Assembly: GCA_030762175.1 (NCBI GenBank) | Contig: CM060831.1 | Location: 139,787,001-139,851,000 of the forward strand | DNA length: 64,000 bases | Source of the DNA: Metallyticus violacea | Taxonomy: Eukaryota; Arthropoda; Insecta; Mantodea; Metallyticidae | Direction: 5' to 3' | Notes under the pieces: model-generated | Database searches by the model: none | What the model saw: only the letters and a program-made list of their open reading frames with translations | What the model was told of the DNA's origin: nothing | Shown here: piece by piece, positions 23,421 to 36,258 of the stretch | Numbering within the stretch: the stretch's first letter is position 1 | Layout of the letters: every line of letters starts with the position of its first letter | Position numbers and translations under genes: made by a program

Positions 23421-26400
23421 GGTAATTAATTTGATTGCTCAAGCTCTCAATTTGATTACATTTTTTCGTTAAATTTAGTGAGTTTCATAGTTAGTCTCGG
23501 CATTATGCAACGCAACTTGAACGGATTGTAATGTACTAAAACTTTTAAAAAATATCTTGTGCAAATTTTACAAAAATTTAATCACATTAACCATTATAAT
23601 TATAAACAATTACTCACCAATCATGTTGAGATAGGTGGGCTTTTGTTGTGGACAATTTTTCCATCAAAAACCGATGTCATTTGTCTGGAACAATACTCTA
23701 TACCGTTCAATGCCACAAGATGATGTTCTTGCATAATTTCATCAAAGGAATGTCATTGATATACTAATACTCAATTTCACCAATATCTTCTTGCCCTTCC
23801 AAACTGTAGCAGCGTTGTTCTAAGTATAAAATCCATGCTTTTCTTTTTGCAACACACTTTTGAATTTCTGTTAATTACCTTCTGCTCTCGGTAAATGAAT
23901 GTTTTTCTCAATCTCATACACTTCATTAACTGTTACAGAAAACTCAACTTTGCAGAATCAGGAACTTATCGGCTGAAACGTTGCATGATATTCGCCGTTA
24001 TATGTGTTACTTGCGGTTTTGCGTTATGCAACCAGCAACGCCGGAAGGCAAGTTGCCCGTCGCCAGCTTTCGATTATCTTTCTGTTGTGAGGAACACAGT
24101 AAACTAAACTTTAAAAGCGCACTCTTTTAGGCTTGATACCTAAGTAGCAGATGTTAATGTTATACTCTGTTCAAATAAACACGTTGTTTCGTTTTTATAA
24201 CTAATATCTCCTGTGTACATTTTTATCTTATTTTAATATATTCCTTAAATTGTGTACGGCAATACAGAGGACGTTTGGACAAATTCCCAAAATTTGGACA
24301 AGTTTAACTTTCCTATTTTTAATTTATAATACTTCTTCTATTTTTAGGATGATCGAGTTTAGATTTGGGCTTCAGCGTAGCTAAAAGAATATCATTAAAA
24401 TCACAAAGAGGCAAAAAAAACATAAAATATGTGCATAAGAACGGAATGAAATATGAGGTATCTCATAAAATTAATCTTTTATACCAACCCACCAAATGGG
24501 AACCTGATATATACTTGGGGAGGGAGGGGTGTATGCCCGAAAAACTAGAAAACGGCATCGAAACCGCAAAGTAGAGTTCCGTTTTCAATCATAGGAAAAC
24601 GCATGGGAGCCATTCAAGGTAACAGCAGAAAAAACAACAGAAACCGCAACGTAACAATAGGAATAAAAAGAATATTAGTGACAACAAAAGGCCATTTTGA
24701 TAAACATTCAAACAAAATAAGCCAATGTATAAACACACATCCAGGGTCAGCAATTCTCTGCCTTAACTTGCATATTCATTAATGTAGTTAACAGTAGGTT
24801 TATAATGTAGAGAGGCTAAGAATGCGCATACATTTTTTTATTAGTATATTGGAACTATGAACATTTTTAATTGGTAAAAATCGTAATTGAAATATTATAT
24901 TATGACATTAGTTGCATAAAATTACCATATCAAATTATTTTCTTTCTAAATTTCTGTCATCAGCTAAATATTTTGTTACGCTAATATTAAAGAAACAGTT
25001 TAAAACATTTATACATGATGTTAAGTGGAATACAATCAAATAAAAGTTAATAATAGCAACCAAATGAATTAGTAGAATTTTGTAATACTAACCTGTTCTG
25101 AAATTATGCCAACATTAAAATCTCTCAAATATTAATATTTTTGCTGTTCATCCAATTAATGAATCTATCGTATTCCTTAAGGTAAGTATAATATAAATTT
25201 TACGTTATTAGTGAGAATTCAGCCTTTCAGCTTAGGCTAAAGTTTCTAACGTTTAATTCATCTTCATTAATAGCAATATCAGTAGACAAACTAAATAAAC
25301 TATCGATACAATTACGTCATAAATATAACAGTTGTAAAAGAGTAATTGATTAGAAAGTCGACATTAACATTAATTTAATTTATTAATATCCTTATAATTG
25401 GGTATACAAAAAAGTATGACACTCGTTAATATTTGTAAAATTATGACAAAATGAATACAATTACGATACAATTGTTGAAACTAACATTACTTGACGTACT
25501 TTTAGAATTATAAGCTGTAATTGTATTGCGTACTCTTGGCCATCGTGAGCGGATGAGAATACGAGAAGCTTCGTCCAAGAATCCCAAACAAATAATTGTG
25601 CGTTATTGAAGTAGTATTGCTTATAAGCTTTAATTTCAAAGCACTTCCTTTATTGTATAGCAACAAAACATTCGTTAAAACATTAAGATCCCAATTAATT
25701 AAACATAGAATATTAAGGCAAAAATTACACCAAACTCAATAATCAGGAATTTTGTCAAAATAATTTATTTTATGCAGATACATGATATAACTTACGAACA
25801 ATGGTCACATTATAAAAAGTCGTGGTCGCACTACATTGATCCACACATTACTCTCTATAGACCAGCACTAATGCAGAGAACACAATCACATCAAATGATA
25901 TACAGAAGGAATGTAGCGTTGTCATTATAATCGTAACAGCATTTAACAAAACCTTTGAGCATACACTGTTACAAAAATGATAATCAAAAGAATAAGATGC
26001 AAGTTCCTGCCATAAAATAAAAAGAAACCTCCAAAAACTATCATTGAAACTTTAATAGCAAGCGACAGCCAACACTTTCTGACACAAACGCAGGGAAACA
26101 TTCACAAGTCAGTCAACATATCCTGTAATTCATTATATACTCTTAGCTTCTCTTATGAAATTGACATTGGCTGTACAGCAAAGGAGGAGATAGATGAAAC
26201 GGAGAGAGGACGAGGAGGAAGATAGGTCGAGTTCTGATGCTTTTCATTAAAGTTTATCCAGCTGCGGAGCTAAACCCTTGTTAGGGAGTTATTAAACTTT
26301 GCACATTAGGTCCAGTTCGACGAAGGGTGCCACCCTTTTGAGCATAGGTGGCCAACCTTTTTGGGATCGGGCCAAATTTAAAAAATAAGGATGCCTGCCA

Positions 26401-26438
26401 GGCAGCAGGGCAATACATTTCGAACCTAAATAATATAT
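23421..26438. other. Unassigned, very AT-rich DNA
   Basis: Mostly A/T-rich sequence (especially 24.7-25.8 kb) with no recognised repeat or gene. A 70-codon frame at 23895-24107 includes a CVTCGFALCNQQRR stretch but nothing diagnostic. Confidence 0.5.
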
Positions 26439-26439
26439 A

Positions 26440-27400
26440 TGAGGACTATTCAAAAAGAAAGACCAAACTTTTCTAATAGCCATGCTTTCTCGCTCTAAAA
26501 TTTAATTTTAAAATATTTATTGAGATGTGCATATTGAGACAATTCCTACAGCAAAATAGTGACATGTGACAAACAATATGCTTTTTGAAAGTTTACTTTT
26601 GTCTCAACAAATCTTCAGCGGAGGTCTATGGATGGTTTGTTCTTCCCTATAGCAAAGCTCGAAGATGGTTTAAAATGTATAAAGATTTCAAAGGAAGGTG
26701 GACTCGGAACTCCAGTTTATGCTCTAATGGAAGAAAACATTAACGCGGTTGCTGTCATTATGAGAGAGGATCGTCGAATAACATAAAGAACACGTTCAGT
26801 TTTCTTATAATTTCACTGGGTGTCACCCACAATGGTAACTGAAAAGATGCATATGAGAGGTGTTTGTGCTCAGTAGGTTCCAAGACTGTTGATTTCCGAG
26901 CAAAAGGACGTTCGCGTGCATACACCCAACTGTATCTGAGCAATAGTACAGAGATGTCGTGGAAATTCTGCAAGAGGACAATTCCGTGCTGCACCACGAT
27001 AATGCACATTGAAAATGTTATTCCTGAATATCTCGTAAAAATAAACGTGGAACTTGTCCCCCAATGTCCCTATAGTCCAGACTTCCTTGTGTGGCATTTT
27101 CCTTTCCCCCAAATTGAAGACGCAGCTTCGTGGGGGATTTTCCATCATCAAAAGTAGTGGTGAAGGCTGCGGAGGCGATTCTGAAGGAATCACAGCAGGC
27201 ACAGGCTTGCGATAAGCTATCTTTGATAAAGAGGTGTGAAAAGATAACTTTCCATGTAGATCGAAGAGCTTGCACGAATGCTGTGCAATGTGTTCTACAC
27301 CAAGGCACGTGCGTACTACGCTTACGGTTATCACTCCGAGATTTAATGGCAGATAGAAACATCAAACAGAAGCGTTGTTTAGGAACCTTTGAGAAGTAAT
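26440..27400 (+). pseudogene. mariner relic, related to 61300 and 41670 elements
   Basis: The left end GAGGACTATTCAAAAAGAAA follows a TA (26438-26439) and matches the inverted ends of the other mariners here. Inside on the plus strand: ARRWFKMYKDFKG, ENINAVAVIMREDRRIT (helix-turn-helix), a block ending RGVCAQ, then VLHHDNAHIENV, where the second catalytic Asp is intact, and VPQCPYSPDF followed by FPQIEDAA near 27120. The end after 27240 is diverged and I could not place the right TIR. Several stops and shifts interrupt the frame. The left 200 bases align with the right end of the 61300-62343 element in reverse, so both belong to one family. Confidence 0.85.
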
Positions 27401-28281
27401 ATTGACACAGCTGTTGCTAAAAGTAGATCTTTTAACACTGTTGCGACGCATTTGACCGACAGTGAATTATTTTATAAATAAATATAAACTTCAGGAGATG
27501 GAGGTGGTAAGCCTTATGGTGAGGGCACGTGCAAAAGCCTTTATTAACCGCCTTGCTAAGTATAAACAAATCTGTTACTGTCATCAAAGCTCCTTGGATA
27601 TAAGGCGCGTTGCAAAATCTTAAAGCCAACTGACGAATCTCGTCATGCATAGAGAAAAAATTAAATCAAATATATGTGCATTAAATTATATGACATTTAT
27701 CGTAGAACTATATACAAACATATGCATTCATTGCACACAGGTCGGAAGACAGAAAATAGTTCTGTTGCAAATTGCTAAGACCAGGCTGAATACTTCAAAC
27801 GTTTTTCTGCAGCTCCGGTATAAGCAATCTAGTGCCTGTCGTATTTGTAAAGAGTGCACCATTAAGTATAGTCTGGTGATCAGAAAAAAATTCAATGTTT
27901 ATGTGTTACGTAAACATTAACAGTGTTGTCATATACTCGCCATTGTTAGAAGTCCAAGTGGGCGTGCAAGATCCGATTCTGATCGCTTAACATGTGGCAA
28001 CATGGGTACCCCGCATCTTCGAATGTAGATAAATGGTTCAAGCTCCCTCGCGCTTTAGCCCGCACTCATACCAGACTCTGTAAGTATGGGTCGGAAGGCT
28101 TGGCAGGTCACTAAGGTCATAATTACCAGAAGCTATGAAATAATTATGGAATAAAATATTCGCCTGGAAAATCTACTAAAACCTCGACAAGAGTCCACTG
28201 ATCAAAACTCTCAGTGCTCTTGGATCATCGCTGGGACACCTTATTCGTGATTCCATTGTCAGTGTTTACAAATCGACTAGG
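27401..28281. other. Unassigned DNA
   Basis: Nothing recognised. Part of it (27401-27480) may be the eroded right end of the mariner before it. Confidence 0.5.
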
Positions 28282-28482
28282 CTAGTCAGACAAATAAATA
28301 AATAAATAAAATCTGTATACACCACCCTGGTACCTGGTTTCCTAAACCAAGGCGTGTATATACAGATTTCCATTTATTATTATAAACTATACAATACAAT
28401 AATCTATTACTACATTATTTTACAGATTTTCCTAGATTAAAATAATATAATAAATCAGTAAAAAAAAAGACTAGTCAGACAA
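28282..28482. mobile_element. Small retroposon-like insertion with 12-bp TSD
   Basis: CTAGTCAGACAA occurs at 28282-28293 and again at 28471-28482 and brackets 177 bases. The insert starts with (ATAA) repeats, holds a strong hairpin (AAATCTGTATACAC at 28309-28322 with GTGTATATACAGATTT at 28354-28369, inner stem TGGTTT/AAACCA), and ends in an A-run (28460-28468) directly before the second duplication. A-run plus target duplication is what LINE machinery leaves. No box A or B is visible and I do not recognise the insert. Confidence 0.6.
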
Positions 28483-28554
28483 TTGAAATGCTAGGAAGAA
28501 GTAATCCCGGCTGATAGTTACGATCTCCATTTAATTTATATTAAAAAAAAAAAC

Positions 28555-29006
28555 TGATGGGATAGTTATGGTCATGTCATTTTTCGATAATCAAGGAATG
28601 TTTCACTCTGTAACTGATGCTACAGAGATTCCTGAAAATTGTGCAAGGCCATATCTCACGCATAAGGCCACATTTCCGTACAAGCATGTTACTGCTGAAT
28701 GTCACGCAGAAACTAATGTGAAGTGTTTCACTCAAACTCCCTGTAATCCATTTAACCCCGCATGACTTTTACTTTTCCCAAATTGAAGAAACACCTTCAT
28801 GGGTAGGCATTTTGCACCAATAGAAACGAGCTGAAGGCTACGGAGTCTATGGTAAAAGTTGTTTTCAGCAAGTCTTTAAAGACAGGCAAAATTCTGGTAC
28901 AGGTGCATTCAACAGACTACTTTGAGATAAATCATCAAAATTATGAGGGTGAGTAAAGGTATGTTGTCAAAATAAATTATGGTAATTCTTTATTAAACAA
29001 CCCTCA
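28555..29006 (+). pseudogene. mariner C-terminal relic
   Basis: Plus-strand mariner catalytic part: VMVMSFFDNQGMFHS opens a 65-codon frame (28568), matching the strand that follows the first catalytic Asp. In a second frame near 28766 TFTFPKLKKHLHG and then EIN-like residues give the C-terminal FPKLKxxLxG block. The right end, TTATTAAACAACCCTCA, is the mariner TIR and is followed by TA at 29007-29008. The N-terminal half and left TIR are absent. Confidence 0.85.
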
Positions 29007-29199
29007 TACATCCTATTACATAGCCGCCTGCGGACAGATAAGTTCATTGAAGCAAGCTTTTGTTTATGTGTTTCTCCCTTTGGGCGAGTTAAACAACCGA
29101 CAAATATAGTTACATTATTTCACCTTATAATTGTTATGTAGCGCATTGTTCGGTGCTAATTATAAACTGAACGTTTTATTTTTTAAAAAAAATTCGGTC

Positions 29200-29520
29200 T
29201 ATGTGTCTCTTTATGGACTTTGTCAACGCTCGACATTTTCTCTACCGCTATTGATGGTACACTTCTTCCCACAGGATTTGAGGATCTGAAAGCACCCCTG
29301 ATACGCGTTTTTCGAGATTGTGCGCAGTTCTGGCGGGCGAATTTTGTTTTATCTCCTATTATTATCCATCCATAGTGAACTTCATCTTTGGAAAAAAGGT
29401 GCTAAGTCAGGAGAGCATGGAGGGTGGGGAAGAACATGAACTTAATTTTCGAGCAAAAGTCGCGAACAAGCAATAATGAATCCGTTGGTGCGTTATCGTG
29501 CTGTAGGATCCATGAATAGT
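29200..29520 (-). pseudogene. mariner C-terminal relic
   Basis: The minus strand carries WILQHDNAPTDSLLLVRDF (second catalytic Asp of mariner present, the following HT lost), then FFPTLHALLT where HPPYSPDLAP is expected, and a degraded FxFPKLK block toward 29370. The C-terminal tail runs to about 29210. Upstream DNA to 29.9 kb may be the same element but is too diverged to call. Confidence 0.7.
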
Positions 29521-30584
29521 TTCATCATGGTCAGCCTCTTCCTCGGATACTCTGAGAACAACTTGGTAATACAATCATTGCATATATTTGTTTTAATATT
29601 CGCTTGAAGCGTTTGAACTCATGAAATTCTAACTAAGCCAACTGCAACACATTTGTGTTCATATACGCTCTGTAACTCGCTCCTGACACCTGCTAAAGAA
29701 TCAAGATACAAGGAGAGCACTTGGAAATAGTTGTATACCATGGTACCGTTAAGAACTGTCAAGCTTTCCCCTTCTGCAGACGTTCACCATGGTGCTGAAA
29801 CGACCTTGCACTTAGGTTGATTTGTTCTTAGAATGCAAAGCTACACAGTTTTCTTAGAACGGAGATCAACGCAGCGAGAAGGCTAAAGGCAAGGGATTTG
29901 ACCTGAGTCTACCTTTTCTGTTTCTCGCTCATTTGTTCAACTTGTTATTTAGGTACTAGATTTGACTATAAGTTTTTAGGAAACGTAAACTACGTTTGGG
30001 GAGCATCCGGGGGCCGCCTGTTGTACCTCACTGCAATACATGAATCGGAACTGAAATAATTTATGCCTACCATTTGAATATTCACAAATCCTGTTGAATT
30101 TACTGAAGAATGTAAAACAAAACCTTTAAAAACATAGAACCTTATGAGACTACTTAAAATAATTAAAAAAATAGTATTTGAAAATATAAAGGCATATTAA
30201 CATTTGTTCAACATGAAAAAAAAATTGTGTAATATTATGAAATATGAAAAGTAAAATTGCGCTCATTGGAAATCTGCAAATGCTAGAATGAAAATTATAC
30301 TTCCCAGTACCCTGCAAACTGTCGTACTTTATTTAACTTAGACTAGTAATTACACATATTCTACTGTTATTTATTCTAGTTTACACCCTGTACAAAATTA
30401 GTGAAATTGGGAGCTTTAAAAAATCAGTACTTTCTGAATGTTGACTTATTGCTGCACCTTGCACATTGACGCAGATACTCTGGAGATTTGTATTTACATT
30501 GCCCTAGATTACAGCATTTGATCCATTAACCACCAGATAGCGTTTTCTGAAAATGATGGCCACATCAGCGGAAAAAGTGTTTTG
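29521..30584. other. Unassigned DNA
   Basis: No recognised element; the first 400 bases may be eroded mariner sequence. Confidence 0.4.
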
Positions 30585-30740
30585 TTGCTGAAATTCTGTT
30601 ATCACAATTCAACTGGTTTACGAGCAGCACAGTGGAAGAGCGACCCGATAACCTATCCGTGCATGGGATGCACAAGTTGGTTTCTGTACAAGCGGAAATC
30701 AACCGTGCGTTCGTCTGCAGTCGACATGGGGCGTGTATGA
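30585..30740 (+). pseudogene. DUF4817-type transposase, N-terminal HTH relic
   Basis: In one plus frame the sequence reads SDPITYPC, then LYKRKSTVRSSA. This matches the end of the N-terminal helix-turn-helix of arthropod transposases with a DUF4817-like domain (SDPPTxxSIxxWxxQFxxTGCLxKRKSTGRP). The frame shifts within the segment, and the catalytic domain is not found downstream; a SINE-1 lies 170 bases on. Confidence 0.5.
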
Positions 30741-30913
30741 AAATGTTAACAAGGTATACCTCATACCTGTGTTTGTAGGAGATTCCTTTTGACTAACGAT
30801 GAAAAGGGAAGAACAGGAGTGGAAGATCGTCGGGTATTCACCGCTAGTTAGCTCATCATTCTGCCCGTGAAATCTACGCCACTTTTGATTTGTTAAATGT
30901 GATTTTTAAATGT

Positions 30914-31139
30914 ATTCCTCACCGTGCTTAGATCGCGGGTTCGATCCCGGCCAGGGTCGATGGATTTTTTCGGAAGTAAAGCCGTGGGTCCCGCGTCGTA
31001 GATTTACGGCACGTAAAAGAACCTCAAGCCTGAAAGTGAAAACCTCTGAGCAAAATTAATCGACAGTTTTACACCCTGAATTGAATGGGACGCTGATGAT
31101 CTGAGATGTTAAAGAGCTCCATAAATAAACCAAATAAGC
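30914..31139 (+). mobile_element. SINE-1, 5'-eroded
   Basis: Starts in the head just before box B (GGTTCGATCCCGG, well kept), then GGGTCGATGGATTTTTTCGG. A deletion removes the GGCGTAAAAATTCTAA block. It continues GTAAAGCCGTGGGTCCCG, GAACCTCAAGCCTGAAAG and ends GATGTTAAAGAGC, ATAAATAAACCAAATAA. Confidence 0.93.
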
Positions 31140-33416
31140 AACTCTTTGTGCTTTTGTTTCTTTATATTATGTTCTATGCATTTATTGTTTATGTTTTATT
31201 GCACTTATAAAAATGTGTGTTTGTTGAACTGTTGATGAATATTCACATTTGCCAAGAAATAAACACTAAATGCAGTTATTTGAATTATGCGTGCAGTACC
31301 TAGCAACATTTGTTGTCGCCTTGGCTATTCGCTTCTTGTGTACCCGCTCTTTCTTTCTTACGTCATTAGAACTTGAGGTCGTGGTGGCCGAGTGCACAAG
31401 GAGAGCGTTCACTTCACGGTCATGGCGAGATTCTGACTTTAATTGCGACTCTGAAGAGCAGCAGTTAAGCGAGAGAAAACAAGGAAGGGTAGTTAATTTT
31501 TTTAAAGCGTTAAGATGGTAAATTAAAAATGTAAATGGGTAATTTGTTTCGCGAGGCACAGAGACACAGACCTCTCATCTAGTTGCGTCTTCATGCGCTA
31601 CTTGTTGGAAACATGCATCCTCAAGTTTAACATAAGGACGGACTTCCTTCACGGAAGCAGAAGCATAACATTGCGTTCATTTCTGGAGCTTAGAGAGAAG
31701 CTCATCCGTGGTCGACACAAGCATTTAGAGCAAGCAAGGTCATGCCACAAGCAGTAGCAGTGGCGACACCCGGCCTCTAAAATAAGTAGAGCACATAGAC
31801 TTTATAATTAATTTTGTGGCATAATTTCTGAATCTCATAAACCTGAAATGGTGTGCGATCATGTGGCCATCTGCTTGTATTGACATTTTCAACTGATAAT
31901 CACAAACTTGTACTGTATACAGATTTTCCGTAATAGAAGGAAAAATATTCATCTTTCCATAAGACATCAGGCAATATTATCTCAAAGTCATGTTTGTGAG
32001 GATTAAAGATTCATGCAAGGTTTCATAGAATTGAACTTAGTATACAAAATAATTTCCTGTCTGTCATTTGAGCAATCCACTGCGTTTAATCGTATGTTGT
32101 TATTGTTTCACGCAATAATTAAAACTGGACTACAAGCTACTGTGTTGACGTAAACGTTTTATTACACAGAGACCTAAAATAAAATCTCACTCCACTGACT
32201 ATATTTCCCACATTAGACACTTCACAAAGAATTCAGAAACTGAGAAGCGTGATGGCAACGGTAATTTGGTAATGACCTCCGCTTAGTCGCAAATCTTGTT
32301 ATTCCGTCTAATACCCCGAGCTTCAATAGGCTAAATCATATGGTTCGCAGTATAGCATAATAATGTAGCAGCTCATAGTTTCAAATGCCAGTGCTTTTTG
32401 GGGATATGTGGTCAAAAATTCATCGTGACCATTGAGCCCATAAAGACGTACATTACCATACAGTTTAGACCTTGAGGGAAATGGCAGAATACATGGATTG
32501 TCTGTAGCATCTCTATATCGCCAGTTCTCGTCATCAACCCCAGTACGTACACGGTGATATTTAAAGAAAAGATTTGACTAATGTGTTTTTCATTTGCAAT
32601 AGCGAGGGCATGTGAACCACGTGATCTTATGGCAGAACCGCCTCTGGCCACTAGAAGTGCCTACTGTACGAGGAGGTTAATTTAAAAAAAAAATGTTTAA
32701 TAATTTTTTCCTGTTGAACATCGTCAAACTCAAACACAACTTCAACAGAGTGTTTGCAGTATCTTAATCTGCACCAAGTACTTTCCTAATAATTTTAAGA
32801 AAAACAAATACTTAATAAATCAGCACTGAAATACATATGTTAATTAGGTCAAAAATATATTAATGAAGGCAAGACATATTCATTACAAGAAACAAAACAA
32901 AGTTTATTTTCATCAAAGTATCCAGCTTGGTATAAGTCCTTGGAGATATTCTAATTAGGATTAGCAGGTTCTCAAAATTAAAGTAGGGAACAAATTTATG
33001 GCTATTTTAGACAGCATTAGAGACTAGAGTAGGTATTTATAAATAATGGAATCTGATGGGGACACGTTTCCTCTATATAAAAGCACAATAACATTACTAA
33101 AATAAAACTATTAATGCTTAATCTTTTAAGATAGTAGGTTTTTGTTATTTAAGCATACATATAAGCGAATTAATAAATTGAAACTATCATACCAGCCATA
33201 CCTAACAAAAAATTATTGCAACAATACTATCTTAAACTTCTCTGAATGTTTTGTAGAACTTTAAATAACTTAACCATATTTTATATATTGGCTGAACTGT
33301 CGTTTCTGTCATCCTTCCATTTGAACTTGATTGTTGAAAATATTCTTTCAACCAAAACATGTTCAATACAATTCGACCAATAATTAAAATTTTATTAAGC
33401 TTTCCCTGCCAATCAA

Positions 33417-33467
<51 letters not shown>

Positions 33468-35284
33468 AAACAAAAAAAAAAAACCATCTTTTGAGTCATA
33501 GAAATGCTCGTAACTTTTCCCTAAATGTGTATTTTTATTATGAAAGTAAAGGTCACAACGATTTCTGAAACACAAATCATCATAAGCGGCATTGGCATCA
33601 CGTGTTCAGTTAGCGCACAATGTTGCACCAAGGGGAGCCATTATCAACAGAAACTACTGCTGGGAGATGGGGAGATGGCCAGCGAAGTATGCGGGAAGGG
33701 GGCTTTATCTAACAAGTAAAACATTACGCACTGCATGTGTATCATATTCAAATACTTAAGTCGGTTCATCTCTTTGCATTAACAAAAGCAGAATATTAAT
33801 AGTGCACAGTTGCACATTCTCTCTGACCAGCCATCTCTTCAGCACCTATTATTTTTTTTGTATGAAAAATGTGAATATAGATTTTTTTCTGATTTTTAAT
33901 TTTTAAAATAATCCCCATACTGAAAATCCAAAAGCAAGGATCATTTGCCCATTTTACATAGTTCGCGAAACAAAAAAGAACATATCGTGCTATTCCTTTA
34001 AAAACCATACGTCTTGCAAGCCTAATTCTATTCGTATGTCCCTCCCAGTGATGGTTGAAGCTTATTAAATGTATTCCCTTGGCTTATGTCTGTCCACTTG
34101 GTTCCATAAGAATTCTAGAGAATTGTAATCCGGACTTTTGAAATAGCCAAACTATATCTTGCAGCATCCTCTGCTCTTCTTCAGGTGCAGCCCATCATTT
34201 GTTTTAACCTAGTGAAAATTAAGTGCCTATAAGGTCCAAAATATTTCTAAAATTCAATGGAAGGCCTACAAAGTATTTTGAAAATTAATAAATTCAACTC
34301 TTAAAGTTGAGTGCAGCATCTTAATATTTATATAAAGGGAAACTATGTATTTACAATCCCGAACTAACACAGCAAAGAAAGCGCGATGGTGTTGGCTTCC
34401 ATTGTATCGGGGAATGCGATTTTTTTAAATAACAAAGAGTGTTCATTAATAATAGTAATAACAACTATACAACACTTCTTTCTAACTCGCGCAATTTCCA
34501 CGCAGCCACTTTAGCTCACACTCCACACTAACAGACGAATATATTAATCTCTCATTCAACTTTAACAAAACAATAAAGAAACTTAGAAGAGGCGCCATCA
34601 CATTCACTACTCCAAACTAACACTTTCTAATCAAACTACCCTTCGGAAATGCGGAATTCTTTTTTCTCGCTGCCATTCGTGAAAGGAGACGTGACCATGC
34701 ACCCGAATCGTGCCTTCTGTATGGATAAGTCTAAAAATAACGTTTGAACCACAATTTAACTTTGCAGAAGGAAACTACAATCCAAACTTAATCACTACTA
34801 CACATTTCATAAGCGTATACCTTGTACTTTTAAAATAATAAGATATGTAAATGGGTCACACCCTGTATTATGATAAGTAATACTTCAGATGCAAAAACAG
34901 TGTTTTAGGCTCTTTATGTGTGAAAGATTATATATGAAAACAAAGCTCAAGAACTGTCTGTTGCAGGACGAAAATACATCTAAAAATCCGATAGAGGGTA
35001 TTTGTGAGTGAAAGATGCAACATGTCCACGCAAGGCAGACATTAATAAATACTGAACTGCGGCTGACTCCACCCTAGACATCACTGGCTATCGATTGCTG
35101 TTCCTCGCATTTCTTCTGTTCTGTTGACTAACGTCGGATTTCGGAAAAGAAAAAGAAGAAAAAAAAAAATAACCGCAGTAAGTGGGTGGGGAATCGAGAG
35201 GTCGATACGCTCTTTACAACACTCGTACCAAAACTTTCTTGTTAAGAAGTGTAGCGGCAGGATCTCCGTGCCATGGCCCTTTTA
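31140..35284. other. Unassigned DNA, 4 kb
   Basis: No gene or repeat family recognised. On the plus strand near 31380 GTGGTGGCCGAGTG resembles a tRNA-Ser box A, but no box B follows at the right distance. The low-complexity tract at 33420 is listed separately. A few short purine-rich runs occur near 35150. Confidence 0.45.
33420..33483. repeat. Poly-A tract
   Basis: 47 uninterrupted A (33420-33466) extended by AAAC units to 33483. No retroposon body is recognised on either side. Frames through it give Lys or Phe runs and are artefacts. Confidence 0.95.
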
Positions 35285-36120
35285 CGAGGGACGTTCTAAA
35301 AATTCCTCAACATGGCCACCTTGTAAATATTTAGTTCAACGACTTTCCAACATTTAAAATTTGCCCCTCTAAAAATACCCCTCTATCTCAGCTTCAACCT
35401 CATCATTTGATGCGAATCTTCGTCCATCCAGCCATTTCTTCAGGTTTCAGAACAAAAAGTAATGGCTGAGAGTCAAATATGGCGGATGTGGAAGCACTTA
35501 GAAGCGAAGGTAATGCAGTTTTGCAGCAACAATCCATACGTGTGTGAAGGCGCATTATCGTGTTGAAAGAGAATTTTCTTATTCTCAAGGTATGGACGTT
35601 TAGCCCGAATAGCATCTTAAGTTGAATTAGTAGTGAAACGTATTACTCTCCGGTGATGGTTCTGCCCTTCTGGAAGTAGTTTACAAACACAACAACATAA
35701 GAATCCCAGAAAACCGTAGCTATGACTTTTCCTGCAGATTTGACTTTTTTGTGCACTTTTACCTGTTGCCACCAACTATTTGGATCGAACCTTCGTCTCT
35801 GGCATGTAGTGATGAATCCATGTTTCATCTACTGTTATAAAACGTCGGAGAAACTCACTGGAATTGCGTTTAAACAGTCTAAACACTCTTGCGAAATATT
35901 CATTCGAATGAGTTTATGGGCCATTGTTAGCACACCCGCACCCATTGAGCGGAGAGCCTTCTCATACCCAAAACTTCGTGTAAAATGCAGTGGACATGGT
36001 CAATTTCGGTCTTTGCAATGCCAGCCAACTTGCGTACCTTCAATCTTCGATTTGAGTAACAGCATTGTGGGTTTTTGTCACAATTTCGTCAGTCATAACA
36101 GTTTTGGGACGCCCTGAGCG
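35285..36120 (-). pseudogene. mariner relic, 3' two thirds
   Basis: The left end CGAGGGACGTTCTAAAAA follows TA (35283-35284) and is a mariner terminus. Reading leftward on the minus strand: LLSNRRLKVRKLAGIA-like HTH DNA near 36030, ILHEVLGMRRLSAQWV near 35990, a diverged catalytic middle, and a clear C-terminus LKKWLDGRRFASNDEVEAEI (about 35400), the FPxLKKWLxGxRFxSNDEV block of Mos1/SETMAR-type mariner. Stops are frequent. The 5' end of the gene is missing: the right edge meets a palindromic SINE-1 piece at 36137. Confidence 0.88.
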
Positions 36121-36136
36121 TTCATCATTTTTTTTA

Positions 36137-36258
36137 TTGATTTATTTATGGACGCTCTTTAACATCTCAGGTTATCAGCGTCCCATTCAACTCAACACTG
36201 ATTTGAGTGGGACGCTGATGACTTGAGATGTTTAAGAGCGATCGTAAATAATCCAAAT
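36137..36258. mobile_element. Two SINE-1 tails joined as a palindrome
   Basis: A minus-strand SINE-1 3' end (GACGCTCTTTAACATCTCAG at 36151 to 36194) is followed after 9 bases by a plus-strand SINE-1 3' end (TGAGTGGGACGCTGATGAC from 36204). The result is an inverted repeat of about 44-base arms with a 9-base loop, both arms ending in their own TAAATA-type tails. No SINE body remains between them. Confidence 0.92.

Noticed and set aside
26870..27365. Overlapping minus-strand frames of 154 and 115 codons
   Set aside because: They are the antisense of the plus-strand mariner transposase relic, whose motifs (HDNA, YSPDF) are on the other strand.
31378..31450. tRNA-Ser-like gene from GTGGTGGCCGAGTG
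   Set aside because: No box B or T-arm at the proper distance and no acceptor pairing.
33359..33575. Poly-Lys and poly-Phe frames
   Set aside because: Produced by the 47-base A-tract; no real protein signal.
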